Below, piece after piece: positions 1-11,055 of a stretch of 64,000 nt of DNA. Numbering within the stretch: position 1 is the stretch's first letter; the number at the start of each line of letters is the position of its first letter. This stretch comes from Ostrinia nubilalis (lineage: Eukaryota > Arthropoda > Insecta > Lepidoptera > Crambidae), in the NCBI RefSeq assembly GCF_963855985.1, contig NW_026973566.1, positions 3,696,501 to 3,760,500 of the forward strand, in the 5' to 3' direction. Under the pieces are notes generated by a model, which worked only from the letters and a program-made list of their open reading frames with translations, did not search any database and was not told the origin of the DNA. The position numbers and the translations under genes are program-made.

Positions 1-257
1 CAAACTTTACATGTTTCATAATCTTGGCACCGACTCCAGAAGTATCAATCATGGTATACCTACATAAATATTAATAATTCGTCCTAATAAATAAGTAGGT
101 AATTAGTAATTATTTTTCTACGTTTTAGTGTAGGTTTTTTGGAGTCGGTTTTATTTTTTTTTATAAAATTTTGAAAAATACATATATATTTTTACTAGTG
201 ATGATGACACTCCAATGCGATGGAGATGTAGCATTAAGTCATCAGGATCGATTGAAT

Positions 258-500
258 GAAGTTCACATTCTGATACAATCAGAAACGAAGGAGGTACTCG
301 ATCACGGGCCCTCCTCAAATTAACCACCAAGCTCCTGAAGGTCACATTCTGACACAGACACAGTCAGAAACGAAGGAGGTACTCAATCACGGGCCCTCCT
401 CAAATTGACCACAAGCTCCTGAAGGTCACATTCTGACACAGTCAGAAACGAAGGAGGTACTCGATCACGGGCCCTCCTCAAATTGATCACCAAGCTCATG
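258..500. repeat. Tandem repeat, about 82-bp unit, three copies
   Basis: Three consecutive copies of a unit containing GTCACATTCTGACACAG, then GAAACGAAGGAGGTACTC, then CACGGGCCCTCCTCAAATT. The units begin near 258, 338 and 421. They differ by a few substitutions and one small insertion. No open frame runs through all of them. The family is not recognised. Confidence 0.85.
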
Positions 501-630
501 AACTTGACCGAACAGCTCGACATGACGCTGTCGGCTTGTTATCTACCAGGAGATGGGATTGCAGACCGGGCCATAGGCACGGTATCCCAGACCACTTGTA
601 ACATCAAAGGGTCGAGTAGTACCCAGGTGG

Positions 631-865
631 AATCTATTAGTACCCCAGGCCGCGGAGGCCATACTCAGTGTATGGGGAGTCCCAGACAGAGACTTGTTTG
701 CTTCCATTTAGAATATATTAGTACCCCAGGCCAAGAAGGCCATATTATGGGGAGTCGCAGACAGAGACTTGTTTGATTCCAGTTAGAATCCATTAGTACC
801 CCCGGCCACAGAGGCTATATTCATTATGTAGGGGTGTCCCAAAATAGACTTATTGGCTTCCAGGG
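631..865. repeat. Tandem repeat, about 76-bp unit, three diverged copies
   Basis: The phrase ATTAGTACCCCAGGCC, followed by GGCCATA and CAGACAGAGACTTG, recurs with starts near 631, 712 and 787. The third copy is the most diverged. The short open frame across 483-776 simply follows the repeat and resembles no protein I know. Confidence 0.8.
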
Positions 866-1490
866 CCACGGCAGTAGTATTAACTATGTTACACTGGACT
901 CAAAAGATGGATGTTAAATATTAAATAAAATTATACTGTTTGTGTTCCTTAAATAAACAAGTAAAATTATAATTGAAAATTAGCTAATAAATAGTATTAT
1001 CCATCTTTTGTACCACATTAAGGCAAATAGATCAGAACTCTGATTCTTTATGACGCCCTTCAGCCGTCTCTGGGATTATCAGCTGGATGAGTGTTTTCAC
1101 CTCCCAGCTACAGACGTTACCATACTTGAATGGCAGACGGAACATACATTCTAATAACATCGGCCCCAGTGCTAATAAAGGATCTGTTAGAGACCCTAGT
1201 CTACAACAAGTAGATAAGTTATCTCTCCAAAATTTAAAATTGGTGGTGGAAGGAGCAATCATAAGATGCATTATGTGGGTCAATCTCACAGCATTGACCA
1301 CAAGTTACCAACTGGTAGTGATGTGGTAGCCAGTGGCGGCGTAGCATGGCTTGGCACGCGGGGCGGTCCGTACCCCCCATATATATCCGCCCCCCCGGGG
1401 GCTATGGCACCCCAGAATGGTCTGGTCTGGTGCCCCCCAGGATTTTTGGGTTACCGATTCGAAGATGAAAGATGTTTTACGCCGTTACTG
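866..1490. other. Unassigned sequence with a C/G-rich patch
   Basis: No gene recognised. A conspicuous C/G-rich patch lies at about 1330-1450, in otherwise AT-rich DNA. It could be the edge of an unidentified repeat or the 5' end of the LINE that follows. Short overlapping open frames on both strands here look like chance. Confidence 0.4.
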
Positions 1491-2465
1491 TAGATAGCGC
1501 TGCTGTTAGCCAAGCTGTTTTTACAGCAAAAACTTGCAGTACAAAACTGATACTTAGGTCAGTTTTTTCGTCTGGCAGCCCTGCCTGTCAGACGTACTTA
1601 GATCAGCTGTTAGATTAATTTTAAGATAAATTATAAAATAGTCGTAATAATGTATCAAAATACACTTAATTAGTTAAATAAATGTGTAAATATCGTGTAC
1701 AAGTGTTTGCAAAACTGGACTTTGTGTAAACACATAGTTATAAGGAGATAAAATCGGCGACCAAATTGACAGCTACGACCAACGTACAAAATTAAATCGG
1801 AGCCACCGTTTAAACCAGGGGAGTACTGTTTTCAAAAATACTGTTTACTTTAGGTCTAAATATTTTAAATATTAATTTTGTATTTCAAAATAATTGATAT
1901 TGCAATCTGTTTGAGGTTATATTTTTGTGGTTTTCAATCATTAAACATTGCTTTGTCACTTTCTTTATGGGAAGTAAATTGCAATCAAACAGTACAACAA
2001 TATACTCCACAAACCTCATGAAAGTGAGATTCTATACAATTCATTACGATTCGGCTCTGTTGTGCCTCTCTTTACTTGACAATAAGTGGAAGTAAAGTTG
2101 AAGATAACAACACCTTGGCCGCAGACAAACTTACTCAGCACACTCAACAATATACTTTTTGACACCCCACACATCTTTTGTTTGTTTGATTGTGTAAATT
2201 GTTAATAGTAAGATGTAATTTTAAACCTTGTTGAAAGCTAAAAATATTACCCGCAGAAAAAAAATACAGTATAGTTTTCAATATTACTATTTGATTAATA
2301 ATAATTTATAAAAAACTTTTCATGATAGTTGCATTTTGTGGAGTTAAAATTATAACTAAAGCTTAAAATTTCAAATTATAACTGTTATAACTCGTACCCC
2401 CTATTTTGCATAAATATCCACTGTACACTTCCTTTGGATAATTTCAGACAAAAACCACATTCAAC
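1491..2465 (+). other. Probable 5' untranslated region of the CR1-like LINE
   Basis: About 1 kb of AT-rich sequence without a sustained frame, directly upstream of LINE ORF1 on the same strand. Its left limit cannot be fixed from a single copy. The assignment rests on position only. Confidence 0.35.
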
Positions 2466-3962
2466 ATGCTCACACGCAGAGCAGCGGCACAAGCCATTGA
2501 GCTGAAACTTAGGAGGGCACTCGAGGAACTGAAACAGAGTCAGGAAAGCTGTAACCAACTCATTAGGGAAAGAGAAGAGAGTGAGGAGGAAATTACCTAT
2601 ATAATAAAAAAAAATACTGAACTGAAACAAGAATTGGCAGAACTGCATGGCCGTCTCCAGGAGGTAACCGAACACCGTGATGAACTACTGCATAGAATCA
2701 GTACCTTCGACCAGTGCAGCAATATCTTTGAGCAGACCTTGATGCGCAACAATGAGTTAGAAGCTGAACTGAGGGACGCCAATAAGACCATACTGCACTT
2801 CGAAGAGGAAAGAAAGCAGCAGGAGTTCACACACACTCTGAACCTCTACGAAGAGCTAATTGGAAGCCCTGGTGGACGTGCAGTGCTTCCAGACCTAAAT
2901 GTATCTTGCGACACCAAATTATCTGAGAACATTAGTCAGCCATTAACTTTTTCTAGTAGAAATAAATTTAAAAAATATGTTAAAATTAATAGGTTTATAT
3001 CTAAAACAAAAAAATTAATAAAACAGCAAGAACAGTTTCACAAAAATATTCTGTTAAGGAAAAAGAATTTAGATTTAGTGGACAGTTTAGAAATCTACCA
3101 CAGTAAATTAGTAGAGAGTAGGTCCACTCATAACTTGGACGTTGAAAGGTTGCAGGCTGAAATCACAAACTTGCATGACTCGCTTGCATCCATAACAGCT
3201 AAATATAATTCAGCCAGGGAACAAATTAACGAACATATCCTGGCAGCAAACAATCTCTTAGATCTAGGTAATCCTACTACGGATTTTAAATCTCTGCCAA
3301 ATATACCAATGCCAGTAAGTCAGCAACAAACTGATGGCGGCTTGCGGCCTTCAATGTCTGCAAAAACTGAATTTTTAAATGTAAAAAAGTCAAACAATGT
3401 AGTGTTATTCTCAGATAGGCTAGGAGTTGGTTATGGCCCTATATTGCATAAAAAATTAAATTGCAAAATTACAAATAATTGTATGCCTGACGCATCCTTT
3501 AGTCAATTAATAAATGACATAAAAAAATGTAAAGAATTACATAGCAAATCTATTTTAATTTTAATGTTTGGAAACAGCCAGAATATTAGTAGGAAAAATA
3601 TTTTGCATAATTTTTCCACGCTGGCCAGCCTTAATGTTGAAAAGATATTTATATGTGCCCTGCCATACTGTCAAAATGGCTCCTCAGATAATAACAAAAG
3701 TATTCACTTACTGAATACTTTATTATATAATTTGACTGTTCGTCATAGCGACAAGTTTGTCTTTTTCGACACTAATAAATTTATTAATAATAAGTTCTTA
3801 ATGACAGGCAGCTCTTTACACCTGCCCCAAAGCATGAAATTAAAACTTGCTACTTTGTTAGCATATAATATTAACTGTGTTATTAACACAAAACTTATTA
3901 AACATTTTGATATTATTAGTAGAAATACTAATATTTCTGTGACGACCTCTGATTTAAACTGA
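2466..3962 (+). CDS. LINE ORF1 protein: coiled coil plus SGNH/esterase-like domain
   Basis: 498 residues from an ATG. Residues 10-125 are rich in E, K, L and Q with coiled-coil spacing (for example ALEELKQSQE and KQELAELHGRLQEV), expected to trimerise the RNA-binding ORF1 protein. Residues about 315-470 resemble a decayed SGNH/GDSL-type domain: FSDRLGVGYG near 317 at the position of the nucleophile block and SSLHLPQSMKLKLA near 448 at the C-terminal H block. The usual GDS serine motif is not intact. ORF1 proteins of CR1-type LINEs package element RNA. The stop lies directly before the ORF2 frame, so downstream translation would need reinitiation or a frameshift. No internal break is visible. 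Confidence 0.8.
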   Translation: MLTRRAAAQAIELKLRRALEELKQSQESCNQLIREREESEEEITYIIKKNTELKQELAELHGRLQEVTEHRDELLHRISTFDQCSNIFEQTLMRNNELEAELRDANKTILHFEEERKQQEFTHTLNLYEELIGSPGGRAVLPDLNVSCDTKLSENISQPLTFSSRNKFKKYVKINRFISKTKKLIKQQEQFHKNILLRKKNLDLVDSLEIYHSKLVESRSTHNLDVERLQAEITNLHDSLASITAKYNSAREQINEHILAANNLLDLGNPTTDFKSLPNIPMPVSQQQTDGGLRPSMSAKTEFLNVKKSNNVVLFSDRLGVGYGPILHKKLNCKITNNCMPDASFSQLINDIKKCKELHSKSILILMFGNSQNISRKNILHNFSTLASLNVEKIFICALPYCQNGSSDNNKSIHLLNTLLYNLTVRHSDKFVFFDTNKFINNKFLMTGSSLHLPQSMKLKLATLLAYNINCVINTKLIKHFDIISRNTNISVTTSDLN

Positions 3963-5380
3963 GAGGGACGACAACAGACAGGTCTTTAAAAGGTTTTAAT
4001 ATTGTTCATCAAAATTTACAAGGCCTGGCTGGCAAAGAATTAGAATTAGAATTGTTTTTAAAAAAGTACAATGTTCACGTATTATGCATAACAGAACATT
4101 GGCTTAAAAAATATGAATTAATGTTTTATATAGGTAATTATAAAGTTTGTAGTTCGTTCACCAGGGAGTCGGCTATTAGAGGGGGGTCACTCATACTATT
4201 AAATAACCAATTTAAATGCAAAGAAAGGAAAGATATTGTTTCACTCTCAGTCGAACGAACTATTGAGCTTGCGTGTGCAGAGCTAGAGCAGTATATAATT
4301 ATAAGTGTGTACAAGCCCCCATCTGCAAATTACCAATTATTCGAATCCACTATGGAGGAAGTCTTAAAAAAGGTATTTAAATCAAATAAGAAAGTGGTTG
4401 TATGTGGAGATTTTAATATAGATTTATTAGATAATACTCAATATAAAATAAGATTCTTAAACCTGTTTAAATCTTTTAACTTATTAAACCTCTTCAATGA
4501 GCCTACTAGAATCACTCCAACATCAGCTACTTGCTTAGATAATATTTTTTGTAACTGTAATATTCAAAGTAAATCAATAATTAATTGCCTTAGTTCAGAT
4601 CATAGTGGACAATTGGCCACATTTGAACACCATCATGTCCCTAGTACAGTGGATGTTGTTTGTAGGCCAATAACAACTAATCGAATTGACAAATTCAAGA
4701 AAAACATTTGTGATAGTATTGATAAACTTATAATAAATGACAATAATGTTGATCGAATGTATGAGGATCTATTCAGTGTAGTGAGTGATGAGTTCAAAAC
4801 CACATTCCCACAGAAAAAGATCCGAATAAATTCGATAAAATGTAAATTTGACGACTGGGCTACAACCGGCATTCACAAGAGTAGAAATAAAATGTATGAA
4901 TTATATAGACTTAAAGCTGATACGCAAGATCCGAATGTTATAGAATACGTTAAAAATTACTCGAAAATATTTAAAAAGGTTTGTGTGGCTGCTAAATCGA
5001 ATCATCTTCGAGACATGATTTTAAATTCTAATAATAAAGCTAAGGCTACGTGGAACATAATAAATAAACAAACATGTAAAAATAAATCGAAGGATAACAC
5101 CTTCTCACTGAAAGTCGGGAATGAAGTTATAAATTCAGATACAGATGTTGCAACCACATTTGAGACATTCTTCTCAAACATTGCGTCCGAAACAACTAAA
5201 GCATTAAATTCATCGCCAATTCTTGCAGAGTCTCTCTTAAAATCTAATGTCACCGAGTGCCAGTCTCTACTCCAGTTCAGGCATATAGATTGTAATACAG
5301 TAATTAAAACCTTCAGAGAATTGAATATGAAAAAAACCGAGGACCTTTGGGGAATCTCTGTCAGTATTATTGGGTCAATT
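3962..5380 (+). pseudogene. LINE ORF2, N-terminal part: endonuclease and start of RT region
   Basis: The open frame abuts the ORF1 stop and has no obvious ATG of its own. Endonuclease features in order: NIVHQNLQGL near the start, ITEHWL near 4090, VYKPPS near 4310, CGDFNIDLL near 4400 and SDHSGQLATF near 4600. These match the exonuclease-endonuclease-phosphatase fold that nicks target DNA for target-primed reverse transcription. The linker to the RT follows. The frame is cut at 5380 by the 669-bp insert and resumes in phase at 6053, so the insertion alone separates the two halves. Confidence 0.85.
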
Positions 5381-5381
5381 A

Positions 5382-6050
5382 CACCGGTCAACAAAAAAAA
5401 AATTTTTTTTTTGCGCATGGATTTTACTTATTATATTCTGATTATATAAGCAAATGTATATAAAAAGTGCGATTACAAATCGAAAATATTTGCTTTTTAA
5501 GAAGTTATAGCGATTTGAATTTTCCATCTTCATAGTAGAATGTCTCTCAAGATGCACGTCACATTCTCATTGGTATATATTTATAAATAATTATGGGGGC
5601 TTATTCGCAAGAACAAGGGGCACGCTTTCATCAAAATATAGTGGGATTTGAGAAACGACGTTACCAAGGCCGTTACTAAAAGCATGATAGGGTTAGATTT
5701 TTATGAAAAAAATCTTCTATGGAACATGACAGGAAATTAGAACTTTTCATTTTTAATAAATATTTGGACTCTATTTTAATTTTTCTCTTGTGAGAATGAA
5801 TCTTAAATGGATGTTTGTTATGTTTTAATAATTAGAAAGAATGAAAGAAAGAAAGAAAAAAATATATTTGGCAACAAATTACATCATCTCTATGTTCATG
5901 TTTCATACATTCATTGATATGAATTTTTCTATTTTTTACACATAAAAGCAAATTCAGAACAATTTTTTGTTGTTATTATTGTTTCTAGGTTATAAAGCAA
6001 TAAAAATAAGCTATGCATAACCCGTGCGCAAAAATACTGTAGACAGTTGT
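5382..6050. mobile_element. 669-bp non-autonomous element, copy 1 (inside LINE ORF2)
   Basis: Flanked by TA at 5380-5381 and 6051-6052 (the flanking repeat could also be read as TTA). It starts CACCGGTCAACA and ends GTAGACAGTTGT; the two ends are only weakly inverted. A TTTTTGCGCA motif sits subterminally at each end in inverted orientation. It has no convincing coding capacity. An almost identical copy at 53392-54062 interrupts BEL-1 pol. The matched boundaries at two unrelated sites define it as a mobile unit, probably a MITE of a TA-targeting DNA transposon. Confidence 0.8.
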
Positions 6051-6052
6051 TA

Positions 6053-7497
6053 TTGACACCATAGCTCCTCACCTTGCATTCATTTTTAACACATGCATTG
6101 ATCAAGGTTGCTTTCCTAGTTTAATGAAATTAAGTAAAATAATCCCATTGTTTAAGGCTGGTGATAAATGTGACCCCTCTAATTTTCGGCCGATTTCTAT
6201 TTTACCAGTACTTAGCAAAATTTTTGAGAAAATTATATTTCATCAACTTCTTTCTCATTTTATTTTCAACAAATTACTTCACAATAAACAATTTGGTTTT
6301 ACCAAAGGTAGAAGTACTACTGACGCTGGAGTAGCACTACTGAAACACGTCTTTGATGCTTGGGAGAGTAAAAAAGACGCTGTTGGTATTTTTTGTGACC
6401 TTTCAAAAGCGTTTGATTGTGTAGACCACCAAACCTTACTAAAAAAATTGCGACATTATGGTGTTTCGGATGAGGCACTTGATCTGTTGAACTCGTATCT
6501 CACAGGCAGAAAGCAAAAAGTTTGTATTAATGGAACTGAGTCTTCTGGAGCACCTCTTACCATGGGTGTGCCGCAGGGATCGATATTGGGACCTTTGCTA
6601 TTTCTTATTTATATTAATGACCTTCCCTACTTTGTAAAAGATCTATGTGATATTGTGTTATTTGCTGATGACACATCTCTCATTTTCAAAGTTGATAGAG
6701 GTAAAGTAAACCTTGATGATATAAATGACACACTCTCACAGGTTTTGCATTGGTTTACTGTTAACAACTTATTGTTAAATGCAAACAAAACTAAGTGCAT
6801 TAAATTTACCTTACCTAATGTGAGGCAGGTTCCCACACAATTGATGGTGAAGAATGAACCATTAAATAGCATAAGTTCCACAACATTCTTGGGAATCACT
6901 TTAGACTCTAAACTTCAGTGGGGTCCTCATATTGAAACCTTGTCAGCAAGGCTCAGTTCAGCTGCTTTTGCAGTGAGAAAGATAAGGCAATTAACTGACA
7001 TTGAAACGGCAAGGCTAGTTTATTTTAGCTATTTTCATAGTATAATGTCATACGGCATATTGTTGTGGGGCTCAGCTGCGGACATTGAAACTGTGTTCGT
7101 TCTGCAGAAGAGAGCAGTGCGGGCCATTTATAACCTTGGACCCCGATTTTCCTTGAGAGAATTCTTTAAGGAGATTAATATACTGACAGTAGCTTCACAG
7201 TTCATTTATGAAAACCTTTTATATGTTCGCAAAAATATAGAGCAATTTACTAGAAAGAGTGATTTACACAAGTTCAATACAAGAAACAAAAATAAACTTG
7301 CCGTTCCAAATTTCAGACTGCACAAGATTGGTAAGTCATTTATGGGGAAATGTATTAAACTTTTCAATAAATTACCACAAACTGTTGTAGAATTGCCCAT
7401 TCATAAATTTAAAGCACATATCAAAAGCACCTTAATGAAAAAGGGCTACTATAAAGTTGATGATTATATAAAGGATAAAAATGTTTGGAATGTTTAA
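6053..7497 (+). pseudogene. LINE ORF2, C-terminal part: reverse transcriptase
   Basis: The frame continues from the interrupted ORF2. RT blocks in order: PISILPVLSKIFEKI, QFGFTKGRSTTDA, FCDLSKAFDCVDH, GVPQGSILGPLLF and the catalytic VLFADDTSLI, then FLGITLDSKLQW. About 230 further residues form thumb and C-terminal regions typical of CR1/Jockey-type RTs, with no RNase H. The enzyme copies element RNA at a nicked chromosomal site. The segment is uninterrupted from 6053 to the stop at 7497. Only the upstream insertion inactivates the gene. Confidence 0.88.
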
Positions 7498-7723
7498 CTG
7501 CCTAGCTCGCATTAATACTTATGACTATAATTTGTATATTTTAAAGACTGTAAAACCTTGAAAAGGAGGCTGACAATAGTGACTGAGTTTCTTGCGCTGC
7601 TTCTTCTCAGCACTGGCCCATTTATTGTCCCGAAGCAGTGGTAGGGTTAATATTGGGACGTGTAAAAGCGCTTTTTTAAAGCCTATTTGCAAAAATAAAT
7701 GAATTTTATGAATTTTAATTTTA
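7498..7723 (+). other. LINE 3' untranslated region and A/T tail
   Basis: Contains TTCTTGCGCTGCTTCTTCTC and GTCCCGAAGCAGTGG, repeated almost unchanged at 35960-36150. It ends in short TGAATTTTA-like repeats. This is the probable recognition end for target-primed reverse transcription. Confidence 0.75.
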
Positions 7724-8990
7724 GTTGTATCTACCTTTACCTTTTGTACATCAGTTCCTTAAGGCCATTTCACTTGCAAGGCCAAGTACACCGAGATCAC
7801 CGGTCTTTAATATTAAATTACTGGAATTAATTTGACTGGTTGCCGGCTGCTGGACTTTCTTCTAGCATTGAATTTTACTTGATAAACAGCTCTCATTCTT
7901 CTTCTTGCTTCAGATCGAAGAATCCATGATCTCATTCCTTTGGACACATTACAGGATTACTTTTTTGAAGTATCAGAATACGATCACATTGTGACATTGG
8001 CGTATCTAGGGTTGTTTTTCGGGGGGGGGGCCCAGAACCTCCCCGCTATAGACATGACGTCAGCATTTTGGCTGATATTTGGATCTGAATCTGATTCAAC
8101 CACCTACAGACTGTCTCTGACTGCTAAGCACCCAGATGAACGCATAATTATGTCCTGTAGTTTCATATTAGTGAGCTGATAAAGACTTCATTTTAATGGA
8201 GACCCCAGAGTTATGTGTGAAATTTGTTTATTTCCATAAACAATATGATAACGCCTGTTTTCCAGGTCAAATATTACAATTTTTTTTTTTTTTACAATTT
8301 ATTTATTTATTTTACAAAATACAATAAATTACAAATTGGATTAAGATCATTTTTAGTGAATAATTACTTCTCCAAGAAGTGCAGTGAATATTTGCTTCTC
8401 CATGAAGTGTTTGGTCTGCAGTAACATCCAGATACTGGCTGGACAAGAAAGTAGTTGATAAGACCCCCAATATTTAATTGGAGGTGGGGGTATGTATACC
8501 TTTATGAAATATTACTGCAGAGACCTACGAAGGAACAATAACATCTTGTATTTATGAGTTTATAATTTTACAAGCATGTTATTAATAGTTAATTGTTTAA
8601 TGTTATGTTATTCATAACAAGTTTTTAGTAATGTTTTAATTGTTCAAGATGAAAACATGTTTATGTTTATACATATTTATATTTTCAGATGGGTAGATCT
8701 TACTATTAACCTACCATAAGTACCAGAATGATTTTATTGGTTGATAAGAAGTTAATGACATAATGTTGATCTCAAGGAGATGTCCTAAATAATTTGAGTT
8801 ATTTAACCTAAAGACTGGTTATTTGTTTAATAAGTTTCTTATTGGTTCGTCTGCTTCTCAGAGAGTACAATAAGTTGTTTAATGTATTATTTTGTATTGT
8901 GATATTAAACTTCTTTATATTCTTTCATTCTTAATACATTTTATATCACATAGCGTTTGTGCTTGACACCAGCAGATAACAAACAGGTCT
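7724..8990. other. Unassigned AT-rich sequence
   Basis: No gene recognised. A short open segment around 7915-8010 reads like protein (IPLDTLQDYFFEVSEYDH) but is too short to identify and runs into a G-run at about 8022. A T-run with TTTATTTATTTATTTTACAA at about 8281-8330 may be the tail of an old minus-strand retroposon. Confidence 0.35.
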
Positions 8991-9085
8991 CAACAGAACG
9001 CTGTGTTTTATTAAGGCACATAATAGAACTGTTTTGCATTACAACAAAACAGTTATTATGTGTAGAATAAAACACAGCGTTCCAG
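8991..9085. repeat. Imperfect hairpin (fold-back) repeat, copy 1
   Basis: AACGCTGTGTTTTATT at 8997-9012 is a perfect inverted match of 9066-9081, and the interior also folds (CACATAATA..ACTGTTTTG against CAAAACAGTTATTATGTG). The outer flanks GACACCAGCAG (near 8968) and TGCTGGTGT (9094-9102) are inverted as well. This is the architecture of a small MITE. Confidence 0.8.
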
Positions 9086-9255
9086 CAAGTGCTTGCTGGT
9101 GTTGGACGACTATGAAATGTCAAGTTGACAGATCACCAATTTCCATAGAAAGTGGTGCCAGCTGGTGTATGAAGAAGGTAAACTAGATGATAAAGCAGAG
9201 ACAATTGGTAAGTTTTCTTATACCATAGACTAAAATTAGGCAAAGATCATAGACA

Positions 9256-9335
9256 GCTCTCTCAACAGAACGCTGTGTTTTATTCTACACATAATAACTG
9301 TTTTGTTGTAATGCAAAACAGTTCTATTTTGAATA
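9256..9335. repeat. Hairpin repeat, copy 2, reverse orientation, truncated
   Basis: From 9262 the sequence is the reverse complement of copy 1 and stops short of its far arm. The region between the copies (9086-9255) shows no gene. Confidence 0.7.
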
Positions 9336-10131
9336 CCAATTAGTAAGATTTTATTTATATTTTTTAATTTCCATGCTGTTATTAATTATTGGTGATTTTG
9401 AATGCATTTTTTCTATATTTTATTAATATTACAAAGACAATATTAAAACTTTTAATGGTTTAGAGCAAATTTAATACTTATAAAGACTAAAGGGAGCATA
9501 ATGACAACAATTTTTCGTTCAAAATGATTACGAAAAATTGTATATTATTTTTATTCCTCAAATCTACCAACTCACTAAATGGACGAGATCTGGCGTATCG
9601 ACCCTACTTACTTTTACCTCATCATTATTCCTAAATAATGTCATTGAAGTCAAATAGACTATAAAAATAAAATTATCCGGAACTTAAAATTGACCTAAAA
9701 GTTTATTATTAGATTTTTTACTTAAATTCTGTTGTCAAACGAAATATTAGTCTGTTATGAAAAAAACATTAGTAGATAGTACCTACCTATTGACTAAACT
9801 TATCCTTCTTCTTTCAACTTGCTATTTAAACGTTAATTTAGTTTTAAACTATTGAAAATAGTAATAAAAGTAATAACTAACGCTTAAATATATTAAAAAA
9901 ATATTTTCAGGGGTTGGTAAGTAAAAAATATTTAAAGACACTCGAAATCCTAACAATGTTATATTTTAACAACTGCTAATGACACATATAAAAATATGAT
10001 TATACGAAGGTAATAGCTGGATAACTCCAAATATCCAAACTCTTGACTGCGTGCATAACAAGACAACTGCACATTCATGGATGTGTTTAGTACTCAGAGG
10101 GGATCATAACTTGATAACTGTTTTTGTCAAA
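9336..10131. other. Unassigned AT-rich sequence
   Basis: No open frame of interest, RNA gene or clear repeat recognised. Confidence 0.4.
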
Positions 10132-10482
10132 TTAACCCGGCGCCAATGACGTGAAAATAATTGCAAAGACGATGACCCCGGGTCATATTGACCCATACTT
10201 CATCGATCATTTTTCAGGAAATTGAACAAGTAATCTTAATTTTAATTACTGTCTATGTTAATAGGGTTATTTACTGATCTTATAAAACAAAAATAAATTT
10301 AATACATAATATAAATCAATTTTTTATTAATTTTTAAACAAAACATGAAAAAACCATGTATAAAAACACAATGAGTCTATATTTTTTGATTTTGGTCAAG
10401 ATTTTTAGTATTTATAGGAATCAACAATGTTATATAGTGAAAAAGAGATAAAATCAACTTCTTATACGAAGATACAATGAGA

Positions 10483-10662
10483 TCAGTCTTCTACTTCATC
10501 ATTCAGAGCCATGGAACTGCTGCAACTGATGCAGTATGTAATCAAATGGTCTGGGCATATAAATGTGGCATGACGCGCTTTCCGGCGTCGTACTAATGCA
10601 AGATCTAGATTATCCGAAGACTGAGTCCACATTACTTGCGTCTTTTTCACATTCGTTGCCAT
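10483..10662 (-). pseudogene. C-terminal remnant of piggyBac-like transposase
   Basis: 59 codons from an ATG on the minus strand. The end reads FICPDHLITYCISC and then an acidic tail. The Cys/His spacing suits the zinc-binding C-terminal domain of piggyBac-family transposases, which contacts the element ends. An RRRKARHA basic stretch precedes it. The catalytic DDD core is absent, so the piece cannot act as a transposase. Whether it is translated is unknown. It sits between the element's own TIRs. Confidence 0.65.
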
Positions 10663-10664
10663 TT

Positions 10665-10759
10665 CTAAGTTCTGGCTATTACAGCCTGAAATTCTTCACT
10701 CTTGGAATCCGACTCTTCTAGCAGCGCTTCATTCTTGCTGGGTCATTTAACAAAGACAT
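10665..10759 (-). pseudogene. N-terminal remnant of piggyBac-like transposase, frameshifted
   Basis: Starts MSLLNDPAR, then needs a one-base shift to continue as EALLEESDSKSEEFQ, an acidic segment typical of piggyBac transposase N-termini. A stop follows three bases before the ATG of the C-terminal remnant. Together the two pieces show that the catalytic middle was deleted. The family call rests mainly on TTAA and the TIRs. Confidence 0.55.
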
Positions 10760-11055
10760 TTTTACTAAAACTTAAAAAATAACAACAAAAGCTAGCACTA
10801 AACACAAAAAAGCGATTAAAAGTAAGCCACAAAATCACCGCGCCACCGATGACGCCGGGTCATAATGACCCGTTTTAATCCGTGTATCTCGCTACGCAAG
10901 TGAATTCACACTGAGTTAACTAACGGAATGGACTTAGGGAGGTTGTATCTCCAGCTATACAAACGCTCGAACTACAAAATGGACGCAAAAAAAAATTATG
11001 AACGTTTGAAAATGCCTCGGGTCAATATGACCCAGCGTCATTGACGCCGGGTTAA

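Larger units (their letters stand above)
2466..7723 (+). mobile_element. CR1-group non-LTR retrotransposon (LINE), split by an insertion
   Basis: ORF1 (coiled coil plus SGNH/esterase-like region) is followed by ORF2 (apurinic-type endonuclease, then reverse transcriptase). A 3' untranslated region ends in short A/T repeats resembling TGAATTTTA. An ORF1 with an esterase-like domain is known in CR1/L2-type LINEs, so that group is inferred. ORF2 is interrupted at 5380-6053 by an unrelated 669-bp element flanked by TA. A second, severely 5'-truncated copy of the same 3' end lies at about 35955-36150. Confidence 0.85.
10136..11051 (-). mobile_element. Internally deleted piggyBac-like element
   Basis: Flanked by TTAA at 10132-10135 and 11052-11055, the hallmark piggyBac target duplication. 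The ends are inverted (CCCGGCGCCAATGACG at left, CGTCATTGACGCCGGG at right, one mismatch). Three palindromes of the form GGGTCATATTGACCC lie subterminally at 10180-10194, 10857-10871 and 11019-11033 and are candidate transposase-binding sites. The minus strand keeps only the first and last parts of a transposase gene. Confidence 0.85.

Noticed and set aside
7915..8180. Host exon (IPLDTLQDYFFEV)
   Set aside because: Too short, no confident splice sites, and it runs into a G-run. Left as unassigned.
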